From: Bacillota bacterium
Lineage (GTDB): Bacteria > Bacillota > Sulfobacillia > JAJZYS01 > JAJYTV01
Direction of reading: 5' to 3'
NCBI GenBank assembly: GCA_021847575.1
Contig: JAJZQO010000004.1
Coordinates: 1 to 64,000 of the forward strand
DNA: 64,000 nucleotides
Positions 45,742-53,743 of this stretch are shown in pieces. Made by a program: the position numbers and the translations under genes. The notes below the pieces were generated by a model, which saw only the letters and a list, made by a program, of their open reading frames with translations, ran no database searches and was not told the DNA's origin. Numbering within the stretch: the first letter of the stretch is position 1; each line of letters starts with the position of its first letter.

Positions 45742-45827
45742 GCCTGCCGGGATTCTTGGACGGCATCCCAAGCGATGCGATCCCCCCGGACTCCCACCTT
45801 TCGCAGATGACTTGCTTCGGGCGGCGC

Positions 45828-46022
45828 CTAGTCGACCGGCGGATCGCCGCTCCAGGGTTCGGTCTCGTAAACGGTCAGCAGAAACTTCCCGCCCTGGCGC
45901 GCGATGCCGAAAATCAGGCCACGTCGTTTGAGCGCGCGATTGAGAAAGGTCACCAGGACATGCGGCTCGATCGGATCGTCGAGCTCCACGCTGGCGATCT
46001 CGGGCAGACTCTGCGGGCTCAT
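45828..46022 (-). CDS. DUF4264 / YpmA-like small protein
   Basis: A 64-residue protein resembling the B. subtilis YpmA family: an N-terminal strand ending in a helix, LVTFLNRALKRRGLIFGIARQGGKFLLTVYET, matching the LNR.LK...(M/I)FG(L/I)A......TIY pattern. The family is confined to Bacillota and has no known function. The ATG lacks a strong Shine-Dalgarno site. It lies between the aldehyde dehydrogenase (same strand, 86 nt downstream) and the divergent SASP gene. Identification is from memory of the family pattern and is moderately secure. Confidence 0.72.
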   Translation of the reverse strand: MSPQSLPEIASVELDDPIEPHVLVTFLNRALKRRGLIFGIARQGGKFLLTVYETEPWSGDPPVD

Positions 46023-46212
46023 GCGACGACGGCGGAGACCATGCGCTCAACCTCCAATAGCGAGCATAGGTGGACGGACGCGGGCGGTCAACCGCTGGCT
46101 AGCGAGCCGGTTCTGCTGGCTATGGCCGACGGCCTTGGCGGAGGCGGTGCGATCTGGACGACATAATGCGACGTCGACGCGACAAACTAGCACATGGGGA
46201 GGTGACGGTGGC

Positions 46213-46428
46213 TTGGCGAAGTGGACGAATGGCCCTGCGCTGCCCCGCGAGCAGCTCGACCGCTTCAAGTTCGAGATCGCGGACGATCTCGGGATCCAGC
46301 TGAACCACGGCTACAACGGCGACATCACCGCGCGGGAGGCGGGCCGCATCGGCGGCCGGATCGGCGGCAACATGGTCAAGGTGATGATCCGCATGGCGGA
46401 AGAGGCAATGGCGCGCGGCGAAGGCTGA
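46213..46428 (+). CDS. Alpha/beta-type small acid-soluble spore protein (SASP)
   Basis: It coats DNA in the dormant spore and protects it from UV, heat and hydrolysis; 71 residues, the family size. The start is TTG behind GGGGAGGTGA. The germination-protease recognition region is FKFEIADDLGI (cleavage expected within FE-IA), followed by HGYNGDITAREAGRIGGRIGGNMVKVMIRMAEE, which matches the second conserved SASP block of clostridial-type members. This is the clearest evidence that the organism forms endospores. A sigma-G promoter is expected but no convincing match was found; the CATAATG at about 46163 has only part of the -10 pattern. A GC hairpin follows. Confidence 0.92.
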   Translation: MAKWTNGPALPREQLDRFKFEIADDLGIQLNHGYNGDITAREAGRIGGRIGGNMVKVMIRMAEEAMARGEG

Positions 46429-46441
46429 TAGGCAGTTGCAG

Positions 46442-46472
46442 GGATGCGGGGTCGCCGGGCGGCCCCGCATCC
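46442..46472 (+). terminator. Hairpin after the SASP gene
   Basis: Stem GGATGCGGGG / CCCCGCATCC (10 bp, extendable inward) begins 13 nt after the SASP stop. No T-run. Confidence 0.55.
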
Positions 46473-46687
46473 GCCTGCCTTGCCGTGTCCGGCCGATGAC
46501 GGAAGGCGGCGGCCAATGCGGCGATGCGCCCACCCGCAGACGACATGGGACGGCATGCGCGGCATGTGCTGCCAAGGGACACCGCCCGCACCGCAAGAGA
46601 AAATTAATGCCGATCGAAGGGTTATCCAAGGTACAGCGGAGATACTCGGACCAGGTCGGCACCATCCGACCGGAAAGGGGAAACGCG

Positions 46688-47389
46688 ATGCAGCGCAAGC
46701 ATCTCCTGATCGGGGCCCTGGTGGCACTGCCACTTCTCGCCATCGGCGGGGTGTCGGCCTTCGCCGCGTCGGGCGGGGCGTCCGGGACCTCTCGCGGCCA
46801 GGCGTTCATCGCCGATGTCGCGAGTCACCTCGGCATATCCACCTCGACACTCACCAGCGCCTTGCAGCAGGCAAGGCTCGACCAGGTGCGGAACATGCTG
46901 AAGTCGGGCAGGATCACGTCCAGCCAGGCGACCCGGATGGAGAACGCGATCAAGTCCGGGAAGCTCGGGCCGGAGTTCAGACCTGGCCTCGGCGGCGGCA
47001 TGCGCCATGGCGGTCCCAGGCTGATGGCGGGGACGCCCGGCGCGATGCGGGCGGCGGTCAGCTATCTCGGGCTGACCCGGCACCAGCTCCGGGGGGATCT
47101 GCAGTCGGGCAAGTCGCTCTCCGACATCGCGTCGGCGACCAGCGGCAAGACCGTGCAGGGCCTCGAGGCGGCCATCACCTCCGCCATCCAGCAGGAACTG
47201 GGGCAGGCCGTCACGGACGGGCGGATGACGCAGACGCAGGCGACCAACATGTCGCAGAACCTGCAGACGTTCGTGCAGCGCTTCGTGACGCGCAGGGGGT
47301 TCGCCAGGGGACCCCACAGGTACTGGGGCGGGCCGGGCCCGGGCGGTCAGACAGCTCCTGCCCCGAATGGCGCATCCCCCGGCAACTGA
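46688..47389 (+). CDS. Secreted helical protein with two related segments
   Basis: A 233-residue exported protein; AAAGGGG lies before the ATG. The signal peptide is MQRKHLLIGALVALPLLAIGGVSAFA. The mature part is helical, with related units: VASHLGISTSTLTSALQQARLDQVRNMLKSGRITSSQATRM and a second, AVSYLGLTRHQLRGDLQSGKSLSDIA..., ending in AVTDGRMTQTQATNMSQNLQTFVQRFV. Such 'GIS..TL..AL......G.IT..QA' patterns are common in secreted, poorly characterised Bacillota proteins (YckD/DUF2680-like). The C-terminus is Gly/Pro-rich and disordered. Function unknown. A canonical terminator follows. Confidence 0.75.
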   Translation: MQRKHLLIGALVALPLLAIGGVSAFAASGGASGTSRGQAFIADVASHLGISTSTLTSALQQARLDQVRNMLKSGRITSSQATRMENAIKSGKLGPEFRPGLGGGMRHGGPRLMAGTPGAMRAAVSYLGLTRHQLRGDLQSGKSLSDIASATSGKTVQGLEAAITSAIQQELGQAVTDGRMTQTQATNMSQNLQTFVQRFVTRRGFARGPHRYWGGPGPGGQTAPAPNGASPGN

Positions 47390-47401
47390 CCTGACAAGCG
47401 C

Positions 47402-47438
47402 AGAGGAGCCGTCCCCCGGCCCGGGGGTCGGCTCCTCT
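47402..47438 (+). terminator. Rho-independent terminator
   Basis: A 10-bp stem AGAGGAGCCG / CGGCTCCTCT with a further inner CCCCCGG/CCGGGGG pairing, starting 13 nt after the stop and followed by TTCTG. Confidence 0.8.
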
Positions 47439-47533
47439 TTCTGCCGCTGCGGCGGAGTGCGAAACGTGGGTGGACCCGAGGGCCCGGGTGGGCACCGTGT
47501 CGCGTCCACGGCGGCCGGGCGGGCGGAAAGTCA

Positions 47534-48004
47534 TCAGGGATCCTCGGCGCAGCAGCAGGCCACCTGCGCCCCGCTCAGGCGCCTGAGCTCGCCGCCCGAG
47601 GTGGCGAAGAGCGCGGACGGCCCGCCCGCGGCGGCGAAGAGGCGCTCGTCGTCGGCGATGCAGGCGTCGATGACGGTGCGCAGCGGCCTGAGATGCGCGA
47701 GGGGCGGCACGCCGCCGATGGCGTAGCCAGTCTCGGCGTAGACGCGGTCGGCGTCGGCCCTGCGCACCTGCGCCGCTCCCAGCAGGGTGCGCAGGCGACC
47801 TGGATCGACTCTGCGGTCGCCGCGCTGCAGGACCACCACCGGTTCATCGTCGGCCAGGAAGACGAGGGATTTCACGATCTCGCGCTGGCTGCAGCCGACG
47901 GCCTCGGCCGCCTCCTGCGCGGTGCGCGTCGATGCCGCGAGCTCCTGCACGTCGGGGTGCAATCCCGCCGCCGCCGCTCGGCTCAGGAAATCCTGCGGTC
48001 CCAA
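47534..48004 (-). CDS. YbaK/ProX-type aminoacyl-tRNA deacylase
   Basis: A trans-editing domain that hydrolyses mischarged aminoacyl-tRNA; 156 residues, a single domain as in YbaK/EbsC proteins. The start is TTG behind AGGGAGGTG. The invariant lysine is in QREIVKSLVFLADDEPVVVL, and the conserved glycine-rich turn is AETGYAIGGVPPLAH. C-terminal CC-C-rich ending (VACCCAEDP) is unusual. Which mischarged tRNA is cleared (Cys-tRNA-Pro is typical of YbaK) is not evident. It is flanked by the convergent secreted protein and, on the same strand upstream, the LysM protein gene. Confidence 0.9.
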   Translation of the reverse strand: MGPQDFLSRAAAAGLHPDVQELAASTRTAQEAAEAVGCSQREIVKSLVFLADDEPVVVLQRGDRRVDPGRLRTLLGAAQVRRADADRVYAETGYAIGGVPPLAHLRPLRTVIDACIADDERLFAAAGGPSALFATSGGELRRLSGAQVACCCAEDP

Positions 48005-48055
48005 CGCGGTCCCACCTCCCTGTGGCGGCTTCGCCGGCCGGCTCGCGAGACCCTG

Positions 48056-49231
48056 CTACGGCAGCGGCGAGCGGAGTTGGTAGCCGGCGGCGGCCAGTCC
48101 CTTGGCGAGGGTCGCGAGCTGCGCCATGTCATGGCTGTCGACAGGGACGGCGAGCAGGCTGCCGCCGCTGGCGGACCTGAGGGCCGCCGCGGGCGAGCTT
48201 TGGCTTGCGACCAGGACGGTCACGTGGCGCGCCACAAGTTCGCTCAGGGTCTTCGCCGGCAGGGAACCCTGCCAGAGCACCGCGTGCGTGCCAGTCCTGA
48301 TCACGTCGGCGAGCTGCGCCGTCGCGAGCACCGCCGAAGGTCCGGCCGCGAGGCTGTAGAGATCCGTCGGCAGCGCAAGCACCATGCCCGGCGGCAGCGC
48401 TTTGCCCAGGGCCAGGGCTGTCGCCTGGTCCTCCGCCAGGACGATGACGCCGAGCTGCGGCGTGCCCGCCCCGCCCCACTGCGCCAAGGTGCGGCCGGGG
48501 ATCAGCTTGTCGCCGCCGGCGGGCTTGCCCTGCGACTTGGGCGCCTGGGAGCCGGCGCTTGAGGAGACGGGCGGGGCGGCAGGTACCGTCTCGCCCTGCG
48601 CCGGCGCAGACCCTTGGGCGGCGGCCGGCACGCCGGCGTAGGCCAGATCGAGGGCTTGTCCCGCAAGAATCAGGGTCTTGCCGCCGTTCTCGGCGATCAG
48701 GTCGGCGGGGGCCACGCCGTAGGTGGCGGCGATGCCGTCGATCGACTGACCGGCCTGCACCGTGTAGCTGCGCTCGAAGAGCGCCGACCATGTGTTCGGG
48801 CCGACGATCCCGTCCACCGTCAGTCCGCGCGCGGACTGCAATCCCCGCACCGCGGCCTCGGTCGCCGGGCCGAAGCGGCCCACCGTCGGCACAGCGAATC
48901 CGTCGGCGGTGAGCAGGCCCTGCAGGTCCGTGACGGCTGCACCGGTGTCACCTGGGCGCAGCAGCGGCGCAGCGGCCGCCACCTTGCCGACGATGTAGCC
49001 GAGGAGCGCGGCATCGGCCCTGCCGTCCTGCGGCAGTCCGGCCGCTGCGGACAGGCGCCCGACGGCGGCGGCGGTGGCCGGGCCGTAGACTCCGTCGACT
49101 GGTCCCGGCTTCAGGTCGAGGCGGACAAGGTCGGCCTGCAGCGCCCGGACGTCCGGTCCCTGGGCACCGGGCGCGAGCGGCGCAAACGGCGCGGAGAGCA
49201 GCAGAAGCCAGAGCAGGGCGATCGGCGGCAT
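48056..49231 (-). CDS. Exported peptidoglycan-binding protein with LysM domain
   Basis: A 391-residue secreted protein. An AGGTGATG site precedes the ATG; the signal peptide is MPPIALLWLLLLSAPFAPLAPGAQ. Two peptidoglycan-binding type 1 modules (about residues 25-65, GPDVRALQADLVRLDLKPG..DGVYGPATAAAV; and 90-140, GAAVTDLQGLLTADG..VGRFGPATEAAV) are followed by VDGIVGPNTWSALF and a LysM (SYTVQAGQSIDGIAATYGVAPADLIAENG). After a Ala/Pro/Ser linker, the last 140 residues are an alpha/beta domain resembling a catalytically inactive polysaccharide-deacetylase or NodB fold (GTPQLGVIVLAEDQATALALGKALPPG). This looks like a wall- or spore-cortex-associated protein of Bacillota. Confidence 0.85.
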   Translation of the reverse strand: MPPIALLWLLLLSAPFAPLAPGAQGPDVRALQADLVRLDLKPGPVDGVYGPATAAAVGRLSAAAGLPQDGRADAALLGYIVGKVAAAAPLLRPGDTGAAVTDLQGLLTADGFAVPTVGRFGPATEAAVRGLQSARGLTVDGIVGPNTWSALFERSYTVQAGQSIDGIAATYGVAPADLIAENGGKTLILAGQALDLAYAGVPAAAQGSAPAQGETVPAAPPVSSSAGSQAPKSQGKPAGGDKLIPGRTLAQWGGAGTPQLGVIVLAEDQATALALGKALPPGMVLALPTDLYSLAAGPSAVLATAQLADVIRTGTHAVLWQGSLPAKTLSELVARHVTVLVASQSSPAAALRSASGGSLLAVPVDSHDMAQLATLAKGLAAAGYQLRSPLP

Positions 49232-49273
49232 GGTTCATCACCTCGCCGCCAGGGTTGCCCGGATCGGCGGGGA

Positions 49274-49648
49274 TCAGACGGCGAGCCCGATCGTGCCGCC
49301 GACGGCACCGACGACGAGGCTCAGGATGGCGCGCAGTGCCAGGCCGGACGGGTGCACCGGCAGATCGTACGCCAATACGCCCAGCAGGTAGAGCGCCGCG
49401 AACAGGACGAGCCCCGCGCTTGCGCCGTGCCAGAGCCCTGCCCTGCCGGCGCGCCTCGCCGCGCTGAAGCCACTCGCCAGCACGGAGAGCCAGGCCACCG
49501 CCACGGTCGCCAGCGGTACGAAGCCGGAAGAGTCCTGCACCATGTAGAGAACAAGCGAGGCGATGAGCAGCAGCGCGGCCGCGGTGACCGCCCCGGCGCC
49601 CGCACCGCGCAGCACCGCTGGTCCGTCGAAGCCGGTTTCGGAAGTCAT
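49274..49648 (-). CDS. TIGR04086-type four-helix membrane protein
   Basis: A 124-residue protein with four hydrophobic segments (AVTAAALLLIASLVLYMV, LATVAVAWLSVLASGF, LWHGASAGLVLFAALYLLG, and LRAILSLVVGAVGGTIG), matching the TIGR04086 layout found in Bacillota. Function unknown; homologues often lie near preprotein-translocase or sporulation genes. It is downstream of dinG on the same strand, 42 nt upstream of the LysM gene. Confidence 0.75.
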   Translation of the reverse strand: MTSETGFDGPAVLRGAGAGAVTAAALLLIASLVLYMVQDSSGFVPLATVAVAWLSVLASGFSAARRAGRAGLWHGASAGLVLFAALYLLGVLAYDLPVHPSGLALRAILSLVVGAVGGTIGLAV

Positions 49649-49691
49649 CGTCCACCACCCCCTGCCTGATGGCTATGCCGGGGTGGCCCGA

Positions 49692-52325
49692 TTATGGCAG
49701 GCAGCGGCCAAGCTGCCGGATGACTTCGTCCGTGTCCCCGATCACGCGCTGCGCGTCGGGCAGCGCGTCCAGCAGATAGCCGCTGTAGCGGGCCGCCGCG
49801 AGGCGCCGGTCCAGCACGAGCACCGCGCCCTGGTCCGACGTCGAGCGGATGAGCCGGCCGAAGCCCTGCTTCAGCCGGAGCGCGGCGTCGGGCAGGCTGA
49901 TCTCGTTGAACGACGAGCGCCCCTGGGCCTCGACCGCCTCCAGGCGCGCCTCCCAAACCGGTCGGTCAGGCGGCTGGAACGGCAGCTTGACGAGCACCAC
50001 CAAAGCCAGCGCGGATCCCACGACGTCGACGCCCTCCCAGAAGCTCTGCGCGCCGAACACCACGACGCGCTCATCCTGGCGCAGGGCATCCAGGAGGCGC
50101 GAGCGCGAACCGTCGATCCCCTGGGCGAGGAGTCTCAGGCCGCTCGCCTCGAGCGGCTCGCGCAGGGCGTTTGCGAAGGCGCGCAGCTGGCGGTGCGCGG
50201 TGAACAGCACGAGGGCGCGGCCGCCTGCCGTGGCGAGGGCCTGCAGCAGCACCGCCTGCGCCTTGGTGTCGAAGAGCGGATCCTTCGGCTCGGGCAGGTC
50301 GGTCGGTACGAGCAGGGTGCACTGGTCGCGGAAGAAGAACGGCGTCGGCAGGATCGTGCGGTGGACGCGCGGATCGTCCTCGAGACCGATCGGCTGCAGG
50401 AGGAAGCGGAAGTCGTCGCCCACCGCGAGCGTGGCCGACGTCAGCACCGCCGCCCGCAAACGGCCGAACAGCGTCTCCTGCAGCAGATCCCCGGGGTAGA
50501 GCGGCGCGGTGCGGAAGCTAGGCTCGTCGCGCTCCGGCACCTCGCACCAGACGACCTGCGCGGGGTCCGCCAGCAGCACTTCGTTGCAAAAAGCCATGTC
50601 GCGCCGGGCAGACTCCGCGATGGCGCGCAGCTCGGCCTGTTGGTGCTCGCCGGCAGCGAGCGCGATCCCCTCCGCGGCGTGGGCCAGATCCGCCAGGGCC
50701 AGGACAAGGGCCGAGAACGACTGGCGCAAGGGCTCTGCGCTTGCGCCGGCCAGGAACTCCGGCCGAAGGCGCACCTCCCGCCTGCCCGGGAACTGGGCGC
50801 GCACCGCGGCGGCGGCGGCGCCCAGGTGCTCCTGCACGCCGCGCTGGGCGTCGCGGCAGGACGCGCCGCCGAGCGCAGACGCGCGCTGGCCGCGCCGCCG
50901 CACGTCGCGCAAGGCCAGATGGCCGCCCAGGTGTTCGGTGGCCGCCGCGTCCAGACCGTGCGCCTCATCGACGATCAGGTGCTCGAACGGCGGCAGCACG
51001 CTCTGGCCGCTGGCGGCGTCGGAGAGCAGCAACGCGTGGTTGACGATGACAAGGTGCGCCAGTTCGGCGCGGCGCCGCGCCGCGAAGAAGTAGCAGTCGC
51101 GGTAGGCGGCGCAGCGCTCGCCGCTGCACATCTCGGCGCTCGCCTCGAGGCGGGACCAGAGATCGCTGTCGATCTGCAGCTCGGAGCGCTCGCCGCTCTC
51201 GGTGCGCTGCAGCCAGAACGCCACCTTCGCGAGTTCGAGCCGGTCGTCGCCAGGCAGTTGCGCGAGCGTTTGCGCCACCTCGCCCTGCCAGCGCCAGAGG
51301 CAGAGGTAGTTGGCGCGTCCCTTGAGGAGGTGCGCGCGGACGGGCCAGCCGGTGGCTGCGAGCAGCGCCGGCAGGTCCTTTTGCACAAGCTGGTCCTGCA
51401 GGTTCCTGGTTCCGGTCGAGATGACGACCTTCGTGTCGCCCTGCAGGGCGAAGGCCATCGCAGGCAGCAGGTAGGCAAGACTCTTGCCGGTGCCTGTCGG
51501 TGCCTCGGCGACCAGGACACCACCCTGGTGCAGCGTCTCGTCCACGAGCTGCAAAAGCTCGCGCTGGCTCTCGCGCCGCTCGAGGCCGAGGGCCAGCACG
51601 AGCGGGCTCCCGTCTTCGAGGGCAGTGGCCGCGTCGACGGCGATGCCCAGGGCCGGCGGCAAGGGGAATTCCCAGCGCGGCGGATGCGGCTGCCAGAGCT
51701 CGCCGGTCGGGCTCAGGCGCGCTGCGGCCTGCAGCGTCGCGGCGAGCGGGTGATCTTCGAGCCCGTCCAGAAGCTGGGCGACGAAGGTGAGCAGCGCTGG
51801 ATCCTCCGCGCGCAGCTCGTCGCGCAGGATGCCGACCAGCTGCGCCGTGACGCGGGCGTCCTCGCCGGCCCTGTGGTGTCGGAACTCGAGGCCGTAGCGT
51901 GTCGCGGCGGCGGCGAGCCCGTGCCCTTGCAGGTCGGGATGGCAGACGCGGAAGAGTTCGAGGCTGTCCAGGACGGGATGGCGCCGGTCCCAGCCGTTCG
52001 CGGCGAGAAAGCCGACGTCGAAGGCTGCGTTGTGGGCGACGAGCAGGTCCTGGCCGACGAAAGACCGCAGCCCTGCCAAAGCCTGCTCGACCCCTGGAGC
52101 CCCCCGGACCATCCGGTCGCTGATGCCCGTCAGCTGGCGGATGAAGGGCGGGATGGGCCGCCCGGGATCGACGAAGGTGGACCATTCCGCCGTGGCCCGG
52201 CCGCCCGCGAAGCGCACCGCCCCGATTTCCAGGATGGCGTCCTGCGCAGCGCTCGAGCCGGTCGTCTCCAGGTCCACGGCAACGAACGGGCGGTCAAGCC
52301 AGGTGATCGCATCGGTTGACGTAAT
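49692..52325 (-). CDS. dinG: DinG-family exonuclease-helicase
   Basis: A DNA repair protein with an N-terminal DnaQ-like 3'-5' exonuclease domain fused to an XPD/Rad3-type helicase, as in Bacillota DinG; 877 residues. Exonuclease motifs: AVDLETTG, HNAAFDVGF and HHRAGEDARV. Helicase motifs: EAPTGTGKSLAYLLPA, VDEAHGLD, and ARYSGYL near the C-terminus. Four cysteines (NYLCLW, EMCSGERCAAYRDCYF) form the XPD-type iron-sulfur pattern. GTG 52277 would cut into the first strand of the exonuclease fold; the in-frame ATT 52325, about 9 nt after GGGGGAG, restores it (ITWLDRPFVAVDLETTG) and overlaps the phosphatase gene by 32 nt. Confidence 0.92.
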   Translation of the reverse strand: MTSTDAITWLDRPFVAVDLETTGSSAAQDAILEIGAVRFAGGRATAEWSTFVDPGRPIPPFIRQLTGISDRMVRGAPGVEQALAGLRSFVGQDLLVAHNAAFDVGFLAANGWDRRHPVLDSLELFRVCHPDLQGHGLAAAATRYGLEFRHHRAGEDARVTAQLVGILRDELRAEDPALLTFVAQLLDGLEDHPLAATLQAAARLSPTGELWQPHPPRWEFPLPPALGIAVDAATALEDGSPLVLALGLERRESQRELLQLVDETLHQGGVLVAEAPTGTGKSLAYLLPAMAFALQGDTKVVISTGTRNLQDQLVQKDLPALLAATGWPVRAHLLKGRANYLCLWRWQGEVAQTLAQLPGDDRLELAKVAFWLQRTESGERSELQIDSDLWSRLEASAEMCSGERCAAYRDCYFFAARRRAELAHLVIVNHALLLSDAASGQSVLPPFEHLIVDEAHGLDAAATEHLGGHLALRDVRRRGQRASALGGASCRDAQRGVQEHLGAAAAAVRAQFPGRREVRLRPEFLAGASAEPLRQSFSALVLALADLAHAAEGIALAAGEHQQAELRAIAESARRDMAFCNEVLLADPAQVVWCEVPERDEPSFRTAPLYPGDLLQETLFGRLRAAVLTSATLAVGDDFRFLLQPIGLEDDPRVHRTILPTPFFFRDQCTLLVPTDLPEPKDPLFDTKAQAVLLQALATAGGRALVLFTAHRQLRAFANALREPLEASGLRLLAQGIDGSRSRLLDALRQDERVVVFGAQSFWEGVDVVGSALALVVLVKLPFQPPDRPVWEARLEAVEAQGRSSFNEISLPDAALRLKQGFGRLIRSTSDQGAVLVLDRRLAAARYSGYLLDALPDAQRVIGDTDEVIRQLGRCLP

Positions 52326-52899
52326 GGGTCACCACTCCCCCATCCGGGCGGACGTCGAGCAGGGAGACGCTCGCGTTCTCGATCACGAAGCGCACCCTGG
52401 GCCAGCTGTCGAGGCCCATCAGGGCCATCAGTCCCGCGACGATCGTGCCGCCGTGGCAGACCACGGCGACGTGACCTTCTTCCCCGGCCGTGATCTCGCG
52501 CAGTGCCGCCTCGGCGCGGGCGTAAAGCTCGCGGTAGCTCTCGCCGCCCGGCGGGCGGGCGTTTGCCGGGTCCCGGCGCAAGAGATCGTCGGCTTGCGCG
52601 TAGGCGAGCGCCGCCTCCTCGCGCCGCATGCCCTGGTACTGGCCCCAGTTGCGCTCCATCAGGCGGTCGTCGAGGCGCAGCGGCAGACCGTGCGGGGCGG
52701 CGATCAGGCTGGCCGTCTCCTGCGCGCGCGCAAGCGGGCTCGCGTAGACGGACCCGAGCGGCACGCCCTTGAGGGCCTCGCCGAGCGCCCTGGCCTGCCT
52801 TCGCCCCTCCTCGTCCAGCGGCACGTCCTCGTGGCCCTGGATGCGCCAGGCGCTGTTCCACGCGGTGCGTCCGTGGCGGATCAGGTAGAGTGAGGGCAA
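52294..52899 (-). CDS. Histidine phosphatase / phosphoglycerate mutase-family protein
   Basis: A 201-residue acid-phosphatase-superfamily protein; GGAGG lies before the TTG start. The phosphohistidine motif is LIRHGRTAWN; a second histidine is in VAVVCHGGTI; the intermediate glutamate region is MERNWGQYQGM. The size fits cobalamin-biosynthesis CobC, phosphoserine phosphatase or alpha-ribazole phosphatase types equally; no neighbours of those pathways are present. Its 3' end overlaps the probable dinG start. Confidence 0.9.
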   Translation of the reverse strand: MPSLYLIRHGRTAWNSAWRIQGHEDVPLDEEGRRQARALGEALKGVPLGSVYASPLARAQETASLIAAPHGLPLRLDDRLMERNWGQYQGMRREEAALAYAQADDLLRRDPANARPPGGESYRELYARAEAALREITAGEEGHVAVVCHGGTIVAGLMALMGLDSWPRVRFVIENASVSLLDVRPDGGVVTHYVNRCDHLA

Positions 52900-52947
52900 G
52901 GTGTTTCCTCCATGATCAGCATCGGATGCGACAAAGGAGTGGTTCGG

Positions 52948-53670
52948 GTGCGGCTCAAGGCAGTGGCAACGGCCCAGGCCCTGTTCCCTTCGTTGGCCAG
53001 GGGATTGCCGGTCGTGGCGATCGACACCCTGCGGGCTGCCACGACTGCGGCGGCGGCCCTGGCGGCCGGTGCGGCGGCGGTGCGGCCGGTGACCGGCGTC
53101 GACGAGGCGTTCAGGCTGAAAGAGCGGCTGCCGGGGGCTGTCCTGGGCGGCGAGCGCGGCATGCGCCCCGTGCCCGGGTTCGACGCAGGCAACTCGCCTG
53201 CCGACTATCCGCGCAGTCTGGTGCGGGGTCGCGAGGTCGTCCTCACGACGACCAACGGCACGCTCGCCCTGGCGCGCGCCCGCTCAGCGACCGCGGTCGC
53301 TTTCGCGGCGCTCACGACCGCCCGTCTCGCCGCCGAGTGGCTCGCCGCCCAAGGGGCGGACGAGGCGCTCATCGCGATGAGCGGCACCGACGGCGGCTTC
53401 TCCCACGAGGACGCCCTGACCGCCGGAGCGATCGCCAGCCTCGTGCCCGGCGCGGAGCTGGACGATCTGCTGCTGACGGCCTGCGCGGCCTTCGCGGGGC
53501 GCAGGCGGCGCCTGCTCGAGGCCTTGCGCGCGACGCCGCACGGCCGGCGCCTGATCGCCGCGGGCTATGAGGGCGATATCGAGCTGGCAGCCCGCCTCGG
53601 TCACGCGCGACTCCTGCCGGTGCGCGACCGGCGCGACAAAGGAAGGCTCGTCGGCTGGCGGCGTCGCTGA
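52948..53670 (+). CDS. comB: 2-phosphosulfolactate phosphatase (ComB) family protein
   Basis: It converts (R)-phosphosulfolactate to sulfolactate, a step of coenzyme M and of 3-sulfolactate synthesis. GTG 52948, 8 nt after AAAGGAG, is preferred over ATG 52912; it gives 240 residues. Family signatures are clear: VVAIDTLRAATT, LGGERGMRPVPGFDAGNSPADY, VVLTTTNGTLALARA, and ALIAMSGTDGGFSHEDAL. ComA (synthase) is not in the window. Because 3-sulfolactate accumulates in some Bacillus spores, a spore-related role is plausible here but inferred. It is divergent from the phosphatase gene and converges with the MreB-like gene. Confidence 0.9.
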   Translation: MRLKAVATAQALFPSLARGLPVVAIDTLRAATTAAAALAAGAAAVRPVTGVDEAFRLKERLPGAVLGGERGMRPVPGFDAGNSPADYPRSLVRGREVVLTTTNGTLALARARSATAVAFAALTTARLAAEWLAAQGADEALIAMSGTDGGFSHEDALTAGAIASLVPGAELDDLLLTACAAFAGRRRRLLEALRATPHGRRLIAAGYEGDIELAARLGHARLLPVRDRRDKGRLVGWRRR

Positions 53671-53743
53671 GCCTTTCCCGTCATGGTCCGGCGATTCCTG
53701 CTGGCCGGGCGCACTGGCGATCGACCCGTCAGGCCCCCCCCGT

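Noticed and set aside
46100-46212. Sigma-G promoter for the SASP gene
   Set aside because: CATAATG near 46163 fits part of the -10 pattern, but no matching -35 at the right distance was found.
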